Part shown: piece by piece, positions 54,699-64,000 of the stretch
Numbering within the stretch: position 1 is the first letter of the stretch
Layout: each line of letters opens with the position of its first letter
From: Leucogyrophana mollusca
Lineage: Eukaryota > Basidiomycota > Agaricomycetes > Boletales
Length of the DNA stretch: 64,000 bases
NCBI GenBank assembly: GCA_021014945.1
Contig: MU266407.1
Span: 1-64,000, forward strand
Reading direction: 5' to 3'
Made by a program: the position numbers and the translations under genes
The notes under the pieces: generated by a model
What the model was told of the DNA's origin: nothing
Database searches by the model: none
The model's input: only the letters and a program-made list of their open reading frames with translations

Positions 54699-57141
54699 AT
54701 GTCGTTCTTGCTCACCCCGCCCAATAAAGTCCACGGCTTGCAGCCAGACTGCGCCTTTACCGTGCCCCCGCTGGATGGCTCTCTGACTCTTCCGGAAATC
54801 TACGATTGGCACTATGAGAACAACCCTCAGCACCCGGTCTTCCTATACACTCGGTCGACTGGCGAGAAATGCTTTTGTCCTTACTCAGAAGTTGTTCCTG
54901 CCGCACACCGCGCTGGTCGCTACGTAGCGGACGCTGCTGGGATCGATCTGACAGCCGACGCGTCGACTTTCCCCCTTGTTGCCATTTTTGCTGCTACTGG
55001 TAGGAAACTTGTCTTTGAAGGTTGGCATATCGCTCAGCTTTGCTTACTAGATACTGTCACGTATTTTACAACTCTAATTGGCGCACTTCGCGCTGGAATT
55101 CGCGTCCTAAACATCTCCCCTCGTTTCTCGGCCGAGGTGATCGCACACCTGTTATCCACGACGAAAGCCACACGCGTTTTCGTCGGTACGGAGAGCACGC
55201 TTAATGGGCTGCTGCAGGATGCGCTTAACGTACTAAAGAAGACACAGGGCGCCAACGTTCCTGGGTTAAGTCCCATGCCTACTTTTGGTGATATCTATGT
55301 TTCAGATGGTATCTTCAAGCGGTTGCCTGTGCAGAAGCAAGACTTCTCAGCTCCCACCATTATTGTGCATTCATCTGGTGAGTAAATTGGCGGATCGGCT
55401 TTGATGGTTGTTGATAAGTCTTTAGGATCATCTGGCGCCTACCCGAAACCGATTGTATGGAATGCGCGTTCTCAGCTCCAGAGCTGCATGTTACCACGTG
55501 AGTGATATACGCCTTATTTCCTCTCGGATGTGTGAGATTCGGTCGTAGAATATGGAGTACATGATCTGTGTGGCCAAATCTTTGCCTATCATGCTATGGA
55601 ATTGTTCCATGCATCTGGGCTCTTTTTCTTGTCTTGGCTGGTAAGCTTATCCCCTCCCTTCCTGCGCCCCCCTGGCCTAACTGGACTCACGCTGTCACGC
55701 AGCCCAGCGCTGGGTTTATACTTGGAACATTTGCTCCTGCCACCCCTGCCACCTGCCCGACGGCGGAGTCGGTGTTCAGCGAGGTGGAGAAGATTCAACC
55801 TTCGTACATGTTTGCACCGCCTGCGTTGATCTCCGTGAGTGTCGCTTCTCATGATATCAACCATGTGTATTCCTCAGTGGGAACGTGCAGAAATGGTCTC
55901 AGGATGATGAAAAAGTTGCTCTTCTGAGCAAGTTAAGGGGATTGGTTAGCATTCCAGCTTTCATTTCATATGTTCGGATTCTGAGGATTTGCAGATGTAC
56001 GGGGGAAGGTTCATCAACAAGAGTGTCGGCGATTCCCTTGTTTCTCAAGGTGTCAAGGTATACACGTTGTACGGATTGTAAGTCGCAGCAGTTGATCTGA
56101 ATCATCGCTATTGACCCTCGTTACTGTAGAACCGAGACTGGTCTTGTTTCTCCACTTCTATCAGGCACGATCAATTCCGGCGAACTTTTTGGCGAATGCA
56201 AGCACTAACCTTCCCTACAGAGTGTCAAGGTGTCGACTGGGAGTATTTCTCTGTCACGCCGCACTGTGCCGCCAAGTTCATGCCGACTGGCGATGATACG
56301 TATGAACTTGTGGTCGTGGTACGTTTTTTTACCACCCCTGTTAACGTGCCCGTTTTCCTCATGTCAAGCAGCAAGAGTCATACCAAGAGCTGACCCTTAC
56401 CAATACCGAAGTTGATGGGAAGAATGCCTACGCAACCGGGGATATCTTGGTACCCCATCCGACCAAGCCAGGTCTCTGGAAAGTACTCGGGCGTATCAAC
56501 GACCAAATTATGCTCACAACGGGTGATGTTGTACGTCGGTGACTTGCATTACCTGATTGAGTCGCTTAATCCGTCTCTTTCAGTTGAACCCTTACTATCT
56601 AGGTATGATACCTTCTGATGGTCTGATGATCAACTTTACCATTGTTAATACGCTGCATAGAGGACACGCTGTGCCAGCACCCCGACATCAGCGCTGCTGT
56701 CATGTTCGGCAGAGGAAAGAACTGCGTAGGGGTTCTGATTGAGCTCAAAGAAGAGCTCAAGTTCGATTTCGCTGATACAGCGAAGCGAATGCAGCGCTTG
56801 GGGGACATCTGGTACGTGCTATCCTCTGTTTGTGGTGTTTGTTCTCACCTCTACTTGCTCCAGGCCAAAGATTGCCGAGGCGAACGCGACTGCACCTAAG
56901 TTTGCCCAGCTCTCGAAGGAGGTTTGTTTTCACCCGTATCGCTAGGTTTGCCCTTCGACTGATATCGTATTTTCTATAGACCGTGCTATTCTCGGAACCA
57001 GCGAGGCCATTCACCTATAACATGAAAGGTGTCGCCAAGCGACCGCTCATCCTCCAACAGTATCAACCCGAAATTGATGCCTTATATCGCGCCCTTGCGG
57101 GCAGGGGTCAGCGGTATATCGCACCGATTGTTGCGCTGTGA
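54699..57141 (+). CDS. Stand-alone adenylation (AMP-binding) enzyme related to adenylate-forming reductases
   Basis: The protein is 580 aa from exons 54699-54999, 55051-55377, 55426-55497, 55549-55640, 55703-55834, 55891-55944, 55995-56077, 56130-56164, 56221-56318, 56372-56530, 56584-56602, 56661-56811, 56864-56921 and 56980-57141. The start PPLDGSLTLPEIYDWH is typical of basidiomycete adenylate-forming reductases. Core motifs: HSSGSSGAYPKP (A3), LYGLTETG (A5), YATGDILVPHP (A7), and GRINDQIMLTTGD (A8). The A10-like segment reads GDVLNPYYLE, lacking the lysine seen in relatives (GEKTNP). The protein ends where a thiolation and reductase domain would begin, so it is a free-standing A domain. 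Exon 9 is reached through a likely GC-AG intron. The substrate is unknown; an aromatic or amino acid is a guess. Confidence 0.82.
56165..56220 (+). other. Probable GC-AG intron in the adenylation gene
   Basis: 56 nt, starting GCACGA and ending CTACAG, with a branch-like CACTAAC 16 nt before the end. It joins the A5 region to the conserved DWEYF segment in phase. A GT donor inside exon 8 (leaving a 16-nt exon) is an alternative. Confidence 0.5.
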
Positions 57142-57935
57142 ACTCGCATGATATATGGAGAATGGATATGGATAGCTAATCGTTTAGTGTGATCAAACTT
57201 TCAATACGAAGTTGGACGCTATATCGAGATGATAAACGATTTGCACGAAACACCGATCTAAAGTTGAACTTCACTTCTGCACTTGCCATTGTGGGGTTGC
57301 CGATCGTCTGGCGGAAAACCGTGTGAGTTGTTGCTTCGTCTTGTCCTGGACACAATCTTTGCTATGATCACTTGTGATCCGCGCCGGGATTCCAGAGGGG
57401 ACCATCAAATCACAGGCTGCCTTTGTTTTTTACATGTCCGTTCGGCCCTTATTTGCAGCGCCGAGATTGGGTTTCACCACAGACGTCACTCCGTGCGATT
57501 CTTCTGGGGCCACGTCTTCGCCTTTGGGAGTGTTACCGGCGCCATCAAGATATTGATGATGGGAAAGGTGAGAGATGCGTTTTCTATCATACTGGCGGAA
57601 TCGAACAGGGGTATTGGTGTGGACCGACAGGTAAGGAGGCGCCGTTACCCATCCCCATCGTCGCAGCGCCCACTCGGCCCGCATGATAACAGGAACCACG
57701 CATGCGACCGCTTGCTGGTTCGGGAAAAACGTTGTGCTGCGTCTGAGGATCCACAGCATGAATGTAAAGTCACAGGAAAAGAGCAACCGGGAATATCCCC
57801 ATGTTCACCCGAATGCGCTGCAGTGGTCTACACTAGAGATCAGATGTATACATGATCACAAGCAGGGGGGCGTTATTTATGTGAATCTCCCCTACTCTCT
57901 GAAGACACCTAATCCCCTTACACTCTATCAATTCC
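57142..57935. other. Region without a supported gene
   Basis: A 190-codon plus frame (57283-57855) and a 118-codon minus frame (57430-57786) overlap; neither carries a recognisable motif. A gene fragment is possible, with FYMSVRPLF in another frame. Confidence 0.4.
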
Positions 57936-59150
57936 ATGGTTGTATCAAACCCAAAAGTCTGGCTGATTACAGGTTTGCCGTTACGAGTCCCTGTTGTCAT
58001 CGTCGTTGACCATTTGGCTTTAGGCGCTGCTACTGGCTTTGGCCGTTGCCTTGCGTTGACAGCCTTATCTCGCGGTGACCGAGTCGTCGCGACCGCTCGC
58101 TGTCTCGAAAAGCTGCATGGTCTTCCTTGCGGACCTAACCTTCATTTGTTAGCCTTAGACGTTGATGACGAACCCGAAGAGATTCGATCGAAGGTTGATC
58201 AGGCGGCGTCGATCTGGGGCACGATAGACGTTCTGGTCAACAATGCCGGCACTGGCTTGACAGGCCTGCTGGAAGAGGGAGGGTGAGTGTACATGTGTTT
58301 ATGGCGTCTACAATTGATATCTGAATGTTTTGTTGGCAGAGTTGAGCAGATGGTAAAGCAGTACAGAACAAACGTGTTTGGTCAACTGGCAGTAACAACA
58401 GCAGTGTTGCCATACATGCGCACCGCTAAGCGGGGAACTGTTGTCGTTTTAGGCAGCCGTTCTGCTTGGAAGACGGAAATTGGTGTAAGTAGGTATCTGA
58501 TCGATGAATTGCAAATGGCTGACTCGCAGTGTCGTCGCTCCTTCTCTAGGGAATTGGTGCGTTCAAACACACTGGTGTCAGCCCAAAAACGCGTTATTAA
58601 CCTCTGACCTGCCTTAGGGTTCTACGCGTCATCGAAGGCAGCTATTCATGGTGAGTATTCGATAAGCAAAGGCCCACTCCAGCGGTGAAGAGGCTCACAT
58701 ATCACGCTTAGCAATGTCCGAATCCCTCGCGGTTGAGCTCAAACCCTTCAACATTCGTGTGCTCATCGTAGAACCTGGTTCCTTCCGAACCAAGGTCAGC
58801 TACGCCCACCCATTCTTCAGTGCAAATCCGATCCCGGACTATGATGAGTCACGGAAGCTCGGGTTTCAAACCTTCGCGGCCCATCCAGAGAAGTTCAGGG
58901 GCGACCCAAGTAAAGCCATGAACATTGTAGTTGATGTTGTTCGAGGAGAGGGGGTGGCAACGGGAAAACCGTTTCCTCTGTATCTGGTGGTGAGCACGCA
59001 ATTCTCGTGTGTCTTATGGACCATACTCACCTTCGCAACCTGGCATAGTTGGGAGAAGATGCGGAAACTGATATAAGGACAAAATGCGCCAAAGTGCTGG
59101 ATCATTTGGACGAGTGGAAGTCTGTTTTGAGAACCACAGATTTCGAGTGA
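57936..59150 (+). CDS. Classical short-chain dehydrogenase/reductase
   Basis: The protein is 286 aa from exons 57936-57972, 58024-58282, 58340-58484, 58550-58556 (7 nt), 58618-58650, 58712-58989 and 59049-59150. The Rossmann motif TGAATGFG is formed across exons 1 and 2 and is followed by ATAR, typical of NADP preference. DVDDEPE and VLVNNAGTG follow, then the catalytic Ser in VVVLGSRSAW, and the Tyr-Lys pair in FYASSKAAIHAMSESLAVEL. IRVLIVEPGSFRT and a C-terminal substrate lid with DYDESRKLGF complete the fold. The 7-nt exon supplies GI before FYASSK. It is located between the adenylation gene and the flavin monooxygenase, so it may act on the same product, but this is inference. Confidence 0.92.
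58550..58556 (+). other. 7-nt micro-exon of the short-chain dehydrogenase gene
   Basis: GGAATTG lies between a 65-nt intron (58485-58549) and a 61-nt intron (58557-58617), both GT-AG. It is required to keep the frame into the catalytic YxxxK exon and gives the usual Gly-rich approach to the tyrosine. Confidence 0.75.
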
Positions 59151-59728
59151 GAGAGGGGTATCAGGCAACTGTAATTTCTTGTATCATTTAATTCGTCGAC
59201 AGCGCTGGTAGCTGCATCGAACACGATCGACTTAGACTAAGCACAGACATATACACGCCTGCTTATTCTGAGCTTGCTACCAAGGCGTCTCTGTACCTTA
59301 GTTCGCACACACCCATCGACGTCTTGCCTTCCAACCCGCTACAAGAGAACAAGCCCGTCTCCTCGACATACATATCGCCCATCGTGTCCGTGATTACATT
59401 AGGTCGCCTTTCGTGTTTCATAATCGCTTGACTTCTTTGTCTCTTAGATTAAGATTCCCTGCCGTGAACGATACTACCGGGTCCTGTGGCTAGATTGCGT
59501 CGTGGTCTGAACCATCACGCAGCGGCCTCGTAACATTGGTGTTTGTCACCCCATTTGGCTGGACCTGCTCCCTCAATTACTGCAGATTCCTCAGGCTCGG
59601 CGCAAACGCACTCCCTTTCACATCCATGGCATGAACCGCCCTGAGCATGAATCTCTATCGAATTCAATCTAGGGGTTTATGGAACATCAGGAAGAGACCA
59701 TGGATTACTATCCAACGCGCCAAGATCC
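59151..59728. other. Convergent intergenic region, no gene seen
   Basis: It lies between the 3' ends of the short-chain dehydrogenase (plus) and the flavin monooxygenase (minus). Confidence 0.5.
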
Positions 59729-62308
59729 CTACGCCACATAACAAGATTTTCCCTCCTCCTCAAGCTCAAGGCCGTGCCCCCGAGATGCTTCTATACTATA
59801 GCGGGAGCCAAAAACATTTTCCACTTGGGCCTTGATTTCTATTTTGTTGAAGTCAGAATTAAGTTTTGCGTAGTCTGTGGAGGGAACTTACGCAAAGCCA
59901 AGTGCTTGGTGTGAAAGCGTGACATTGACAGACTCCCTTGAGAACGTTCAACACCTGATTGAGAAAAACGAGTGAGGCACAAGCTCACCTGTGATGAACC
60001 ACAACCCCGGGACGCCCAAGTCACGCGAAACCCCTCTCAGTTCCCCTTCTTCATCCAGACCCCATATGGGCTTGCAGCGGTCCGCGACCTTGTCACCACA
60101 CACGGCACGGATGCCATTCCTCATATCTCCCGATCTGTTTATATTTGAGCACCGGGGCAATGCGAGGGTTATCCAAGAAACTGACCCAGTGGCGAAAATG
60201 ACTGTATCCGCAGGTAACTCAGAACCATTCTCAAATTTGAGTCCTGCCTCGGTAAAGCATTGAATCTGGCTATCATTCTTGATCTTGATCTTGCCGTCCA
60301 TTATTAATTGGGAAGCGCCAACATCTAAGGTGGTACCATCATGAGTTCCCCTTTCACGACAGTCAGTGCGGCAAAATTCCCAACCGAAGTAGTGTCCGCC
60401 TCCCCGCGTCTTAAGCAACCCCACAATACCCGCATCTTTGTCACCAAGATAGGTCTTGAAACCCACTTTATTCAGCCCATCCAAAAGCTCCCTTACAAAG
60501 CAAATGTCGGTCAGGAAGGATCAGGATAAGATGATAGCGCGTACCTGTCATTGATGGCGATATCTCGCACAGCCCGCTGAGCGAGGCCACCTATCTGGAG
60601 CAAATGAGGACAGGATGCAGCAAGCCTGTCTGCGATATCGTGATGCACAGAGCCCTCCGAATACAGTGCTGGGATTTATCATTAAAAAGGTTTGAAAATT
60701 ATAGTATGGCACTTACGCCCGCCAATAAATTTCCACCCTTTGTCAAGGTTCATGACATACGTAGGACTTCTCTGGAACATAGTCACGTCTGGGAAGCAAG
60801 GGGAAGTCAGTTTCATGAAAAGTAATACATAAAACTTGGACTTACCGACACCATGCCTCGCGAGGTCTGCAGCCGTATCATGACCTAAATGGTGGTTAAG
60901 TCAAGGGACAGAATTCTGATCTAGCTCATTATACTCACCCGAGTTCCCGCAGCCCACAACAACAACCTTCTTCTCCTGGTACGCTTTCGCGTTTCTGTAT
61001 TTCGAGGAGTGCAGAATGGTCCCTTTGAAGGCATTCTTTCGTTCACTAATAAGCATACATTTCACGGATGTGACAATGAACTACAAACCAATCCGACATA
61101 CTTGGGGATGTCAGGGAGTCCATCACCCTGCCCGTTTGCGAAAACTGCTCGGATTATCAGGGTGTGTCATTGCCGCGATTTAAGGAACCCTCACCAAGAT
61201 GGCGGACGAACAGTGTTCGTTCTGCAGCGCCGTCTCTCTTCACCGTGACATTCCAGCCCTTTCCAACGACCTCGGCCGCATGAACAACAGTTGCTGAAGT
61301 CCATACGTCCAGTTCAAGTGAATGAGCGTATGATTCGATCCAGTCGGCCAGCTGGTGAGCATTAGTACCTGGAGCAAAGACGAAATAACCCTTATCCTAC
61401 CTTCAACGACGGTGTATACAGTGGCCATGTCGGTGGAAAACTGTGCAAAGTAGTAAAGAGGGTGCGTAATAATCTTACCGAGTGATGGCACGCACGGTAT
61501 ATAGGGCATATGATCGTACCCTGTAGGCAGCGGTTTATGTTAGAAGTGACTAGTAATTCACGAGTATGGACTCACAGACAGGCCAATGCAAACACAACGC
61601 ATCGTACCTCTGGCGCCATGTATCGCCGAGACGAGCATTCCTCTCGACAACCAGAGTTGGGACATCCAAGTATTTCAGCCGTGCAGCCAGCTGTAAGGCA
61701 CAGTGGCCACCTCCCACGACCAGCACCACCGGGTCAGATGTCTCGAATTGAGCGTCTTGACGGCGTTCCTCGGCCCATTGAGTGCCCGAGACGCAACGGC
61801 GGCTGCGTGAAGGGCCCACTCTTTCAGGGAAACCCTTCAGGTCTTCTAGGTTGGTGAATATGGTGTGCGCTTTCCACGTCCCATCCGATGTAGGTACCAA
61901 CCGCACCACCCCTGAGGCAACACCGATATCAGATTCGAAGTCAAACATAGCCACAATCCACGCTAGGTCAGGGTACGGCTTCTGTAGCTGAACCAGATCT
62001 CTCAGCTTGAAGCATGTCGGATGCACTACTGGCAAGCGATCTGCTAGGAGGCGGCGAATCTCTGGGGTGCTGTCGAAAGTGCGAAAGTCCCAGGTGAAAG
62101 CGAGCATATCTCGCCATAATGCATCGTCTACAAAAAGACCTAAGACTGCATCAAGATTTTCTGAACCGAGAGCAGTAGCAAAGCGAAGAAGCCATTCAGA
62201 AGCGACCGACTTGACATCGAGATCTGCAGGAATGACCGCTTTGAGGCTGTCGAGAGTCGGGAGGCGAGAAGTCCAAGAAGTCATCCGTATCTCAGGGAAA
62301 GAGAGCAA
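59729..62308 (-). CDS. Flavin-containing monooxygenase with N-terminal SnoaL/NTF2-like region
   Basis: The protein is 634 aa from 14 exons: 62308-61576, 61520-61496, 61440-61401, 61351-61195, 61144-61102, 61045-60939, 60884-60846, 60788-60717, 60668-60545, 60491-60385, 60324-60186, 60134-59989, 59954-59892 and 59838-59729; the start may instead be MTSW at 62284. A 150-residue N-terminal domain (WLLRFATALGSENLDAVLGLF, FTWDFRTF) resembles SnoaL-type folds. The FAD site is VVLVVGGGHCAL, followed by GDTWRQRYDALCLH and YDHMPYIPFPPTW. The NADPH site is VVVVGCGNSGHDTAADLARHG. LDVGASQLIMDGKIKIK, ELPADTVIFATG, PIWGLDEEGELRGV and RFHTKHLALQIKAQ are typical of fungal YUCCA-like/Baeyer-Villiger-like monooxygenases. 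The first dinucleotide motif has Ala for the third Gly. One intron (59955-59988) is only 34 nt. Confidence 0.9.
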
Positions 62309-63179
62309 ATGGTGATTTCACCTTTGAATGTGACACCGACCTGACATTTACCTGGTATCACATGCAGACTTGCAGACTTGCCATCATAACAGGCCGCAAC
62401 GAGAGTTAAGCGCTCTCGGGGCGCATATCAAAACCGAGAGAAACCGATAAGTGATAGGTATGCGAAAACGTGGCTTCCCATGATTGAAGAGGAGTTGAGA
62501 AGCGAAGCAGGACAATGTTCATCTGGAGTGTTGGTTCAGATTGATGAAACGTGGATCTGCTGGGAAAGAACCTAGTATGGACTCACTTCTATTCTAGGGA
62601 CCATCTCACAGAATGTTAATGATGTGTAGTCAATTGCACGAAGACTTCGGGGCGCCCGGTCCTGCATACGCACTTCACCAAGCGAAATATCGCACGTCAA
62701 ACTCGAGTGCGCCTATGAGTGAAGGGCATAATTCGCCGCCCGCAAGGAGTACGAAGTCCTCGGAAGTCCGCTGCTGTGTTGGGTACCGTCATCGTGATGG
62801 AGGTAGACTACATACAGCCAGGTTGCGGTGGTGTCACCATCGATGTCGGGACAAACGAGTGGGTCGCGCGAAAATCTACTACAGGCAGACCAAAGCTGTC
62901 GAACGAAGACAGTAAAAACCGCACCTTCTGGTTCGAGCACGAGACAAGATAGTCAAAGAGAGTAACAACAATCGTCAAAATTCCAAGTCCGATATATAAA
63001 CGACTACACATATATGGGTTAACAATTATCTCAGTCTGAGCTGGGGGCATAAACTGAGTCTGGGTTATCATAGGAATCACTGGGTTGTAAGTAGACTATC
63101 TACAATACGCGAGCCCTGTTCTAGCAAACCCCTCCCCATGTGGAAGTCACAAAAACAGCAGGGGCAGGTGGGTGAGTGC
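62309..63179. other. Intergenic region, no gene seen
   Basis: Upstream of the monooxygenase and downstream of the transporter. The minus frame 62808-63080 has one hydrophobic stretch but no family match. Confidence 0.45.
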
Positions 63180-64000
63180 TCAGACCCTAGCAAATATGTT
63201 CCTGTTGATCATAAGTTTTACGACGAAGAAAAAGCCAGCTCCGATGAGCATTGCAATTCCTGTGTATATGATCAATCCAGAGTAGTCGGTCCCTCCTTGC
63301 TTTGCGAGGATTGCTCCTGCTATTGGACCTCCAACTAGCGAGCTGGAAGCGTCAAATTTAAATCAAAGACGGTTAGAGGAGAGAAGAAGACGAGACATAC
63401 GGGAAGGACATGAACGTGTAGGTCATACCGACACGTGTGCCAATCTGATCCATCCTCGATATTTGTGTGATACACGGCGTGGTCAGCGCCATTGCAGCAC
63501 CCGAAAAGAATCCATAAAGTGCGGCAAAGGCGGCAAGCGGAGCTAAACTATGAGCGTCCACCCACAATGCGAGGCAAAGGATTCCGGAGATCGCTAGGTT
63601 GGGCCACATCAAGTTGTACCGTCCTATCTTGTCAGCGGCATATCCTGGGGCCAGACGACCGATTGTGCTGCCCGCGTTCATGACCGCTAGGAGGTCAAAT
63701 GAAGTCGCTTGGGAGAGGAAGTTGGCCTCCGCATTTTGGACGAGATAGGTCCAGGGTACGAAGAAACCTGACGGTAGAAAGTAAGGATGGTACACAGCTG
63801 GGACGATGCCGTATGATGGTACATACCAAAACAAGCGATTGAGAACCCGATGGTCTGCACCATGAATTTTGCGTCTCGGAACGACGCAAAGTCAATCCAG
63901 GGTCCAGGCTTTCTCTTGGGCATTCCGCTCGAGATGGTGACGGAACCTACTATTCCGCACGCGAGACAGATAAAAGCCGTAATTCGCACAGCCCAGGCAA
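63180..64000 (-). CDS. MFS transporter, monocarboxylate-transporter type, 3' part only
   Basis: The gene runs off the right edge of the window, so the N-terminal half is missing. Visible exons are 64000-63827 (partial), 63767-63401 and 63342-63180. They encode a membrane helix, the cytosolic loop PKRKPGPWIDFASFRDAKFM, then helices 7 to 12 with FVPWTYLVQNAE, AGSTIGRLAPGYAADKIGRYNLM (the MFS loop motif), LYGFFSGAAMALTTPCITQI, RVGMTYTFMSFPSLVGGPIAGAIL and a last helix before the stop. This pattern matches fungal MCH/MCT-like carriers of monocarboxylates or secondary metabolites. Its place beside oxidoreductases and an adenylating enzyme makes product export plausible. Confidence 0.88.

Noticed and set aside
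57283..57855. 190-codon plus frame between the adenylation and dehydrogenase genes
   Set aside because: It overlaps a 118-codon minus frame, has no motif, and is not splice-linked to either neighbour.
61401..61520. Apparent frameshift in the monooxygenase after YIPCVPSLG
   Set aside because: Using the GTGCGT donor after ATACC gives the family-typical YIPFPPTW in frame; the gene is not broken.
1..64000. tRNA genes, CRISPR arrays, bacterial-type promoters or ribosome binding sites
   Set aside because: None found; the sequence is a spliced fungal nuclear genome, so bacterial features are not expected.

Overview
The window is nuclear DNA from a filamentous basidiomycete, most likely an Agaricomycete. 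The genes are cut by many introns of about 50-60 nt, with GT-AG ends and CTRAY-type branch sites. Several families are typical of mushroom-forming fungi: a DUF6533-type membrane protein, a DUF7330-like protein, an RTA1 lipid exporter and secreted T2 ribonucleases. No rRNA, tRNA, CRISPR array, bacterial operon or intact transposon was recognised. All exon structures were assembled by hand from splice signals, reading phase and protein-family conservation. Nearly every model closes in frame, which is the main internal check.

Layout. 1-7.6 kb is gene-poor: a small unknown two-exon gene, a DUF7330-like fragment bracketed by a 118-bp direct repeat, and a DUF6533-type membrane protein whose 5' half I could only partly resolve. 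7.6-21 kb is a dense housekeeping block: F-box protein, CutC, a delta-9 acyl-CoA desaturase, a tandem-bromodomain RSC4-like protein, a DHHC palmitoyltransferase (Pfa4 type), two conserved unknowns and an ACT-domain protein. 21-27 kb holds three intact tandem T2 ribonuclease genes, all minus strand and each with the same 12-exon layout. 27-48 kb holds an RTA1 exporter, an SGT1-like co-chaperone, a GST-like protein, a GT31 glycosyltransferase, an unknown membrane protein, two inverted mucin-like single-pass membrane proteins flanking an isochorismatase-fold hydrolase, a Rab4-type GTPase and a D-serine dehydratase. 48-64 kb is rich in metabolic genes: two tandem HSL-type esterases, an isopenicillin-N-epimerase-like PLP enzyme, a free-standing adenylation enzyme, a short-chain dehydrogenase, a flavin monooxygenase and the 3' part of an MFS transporter. 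Together with the adjoining D-serine dehydratase this looks like a small-molecule or amino-acid-derivative gene cluster with no recognisable PKS or multimodular NRPS core.

The strongest unusual signal is in gene structure. Several genes need extremely small exons to make a conserved protein: a 1-nt exon at the same place in both esterase paralogues; 3-nt and 5-nt exons in the desaturase, the 3-nt exon being one codon for a predicted iron-binding histidine; a 7-nt exon in the short-chain dehydrogenase; and 13-23 nt exons in the GST-like, SGT1, Pfa4, RNase T2, RTA1 and adenylation genes. A 57-nt GC-AG intron is required in cutC and another is likely in the adenylation gene. These calls are inference from sequence and would be settled by RNA reads.
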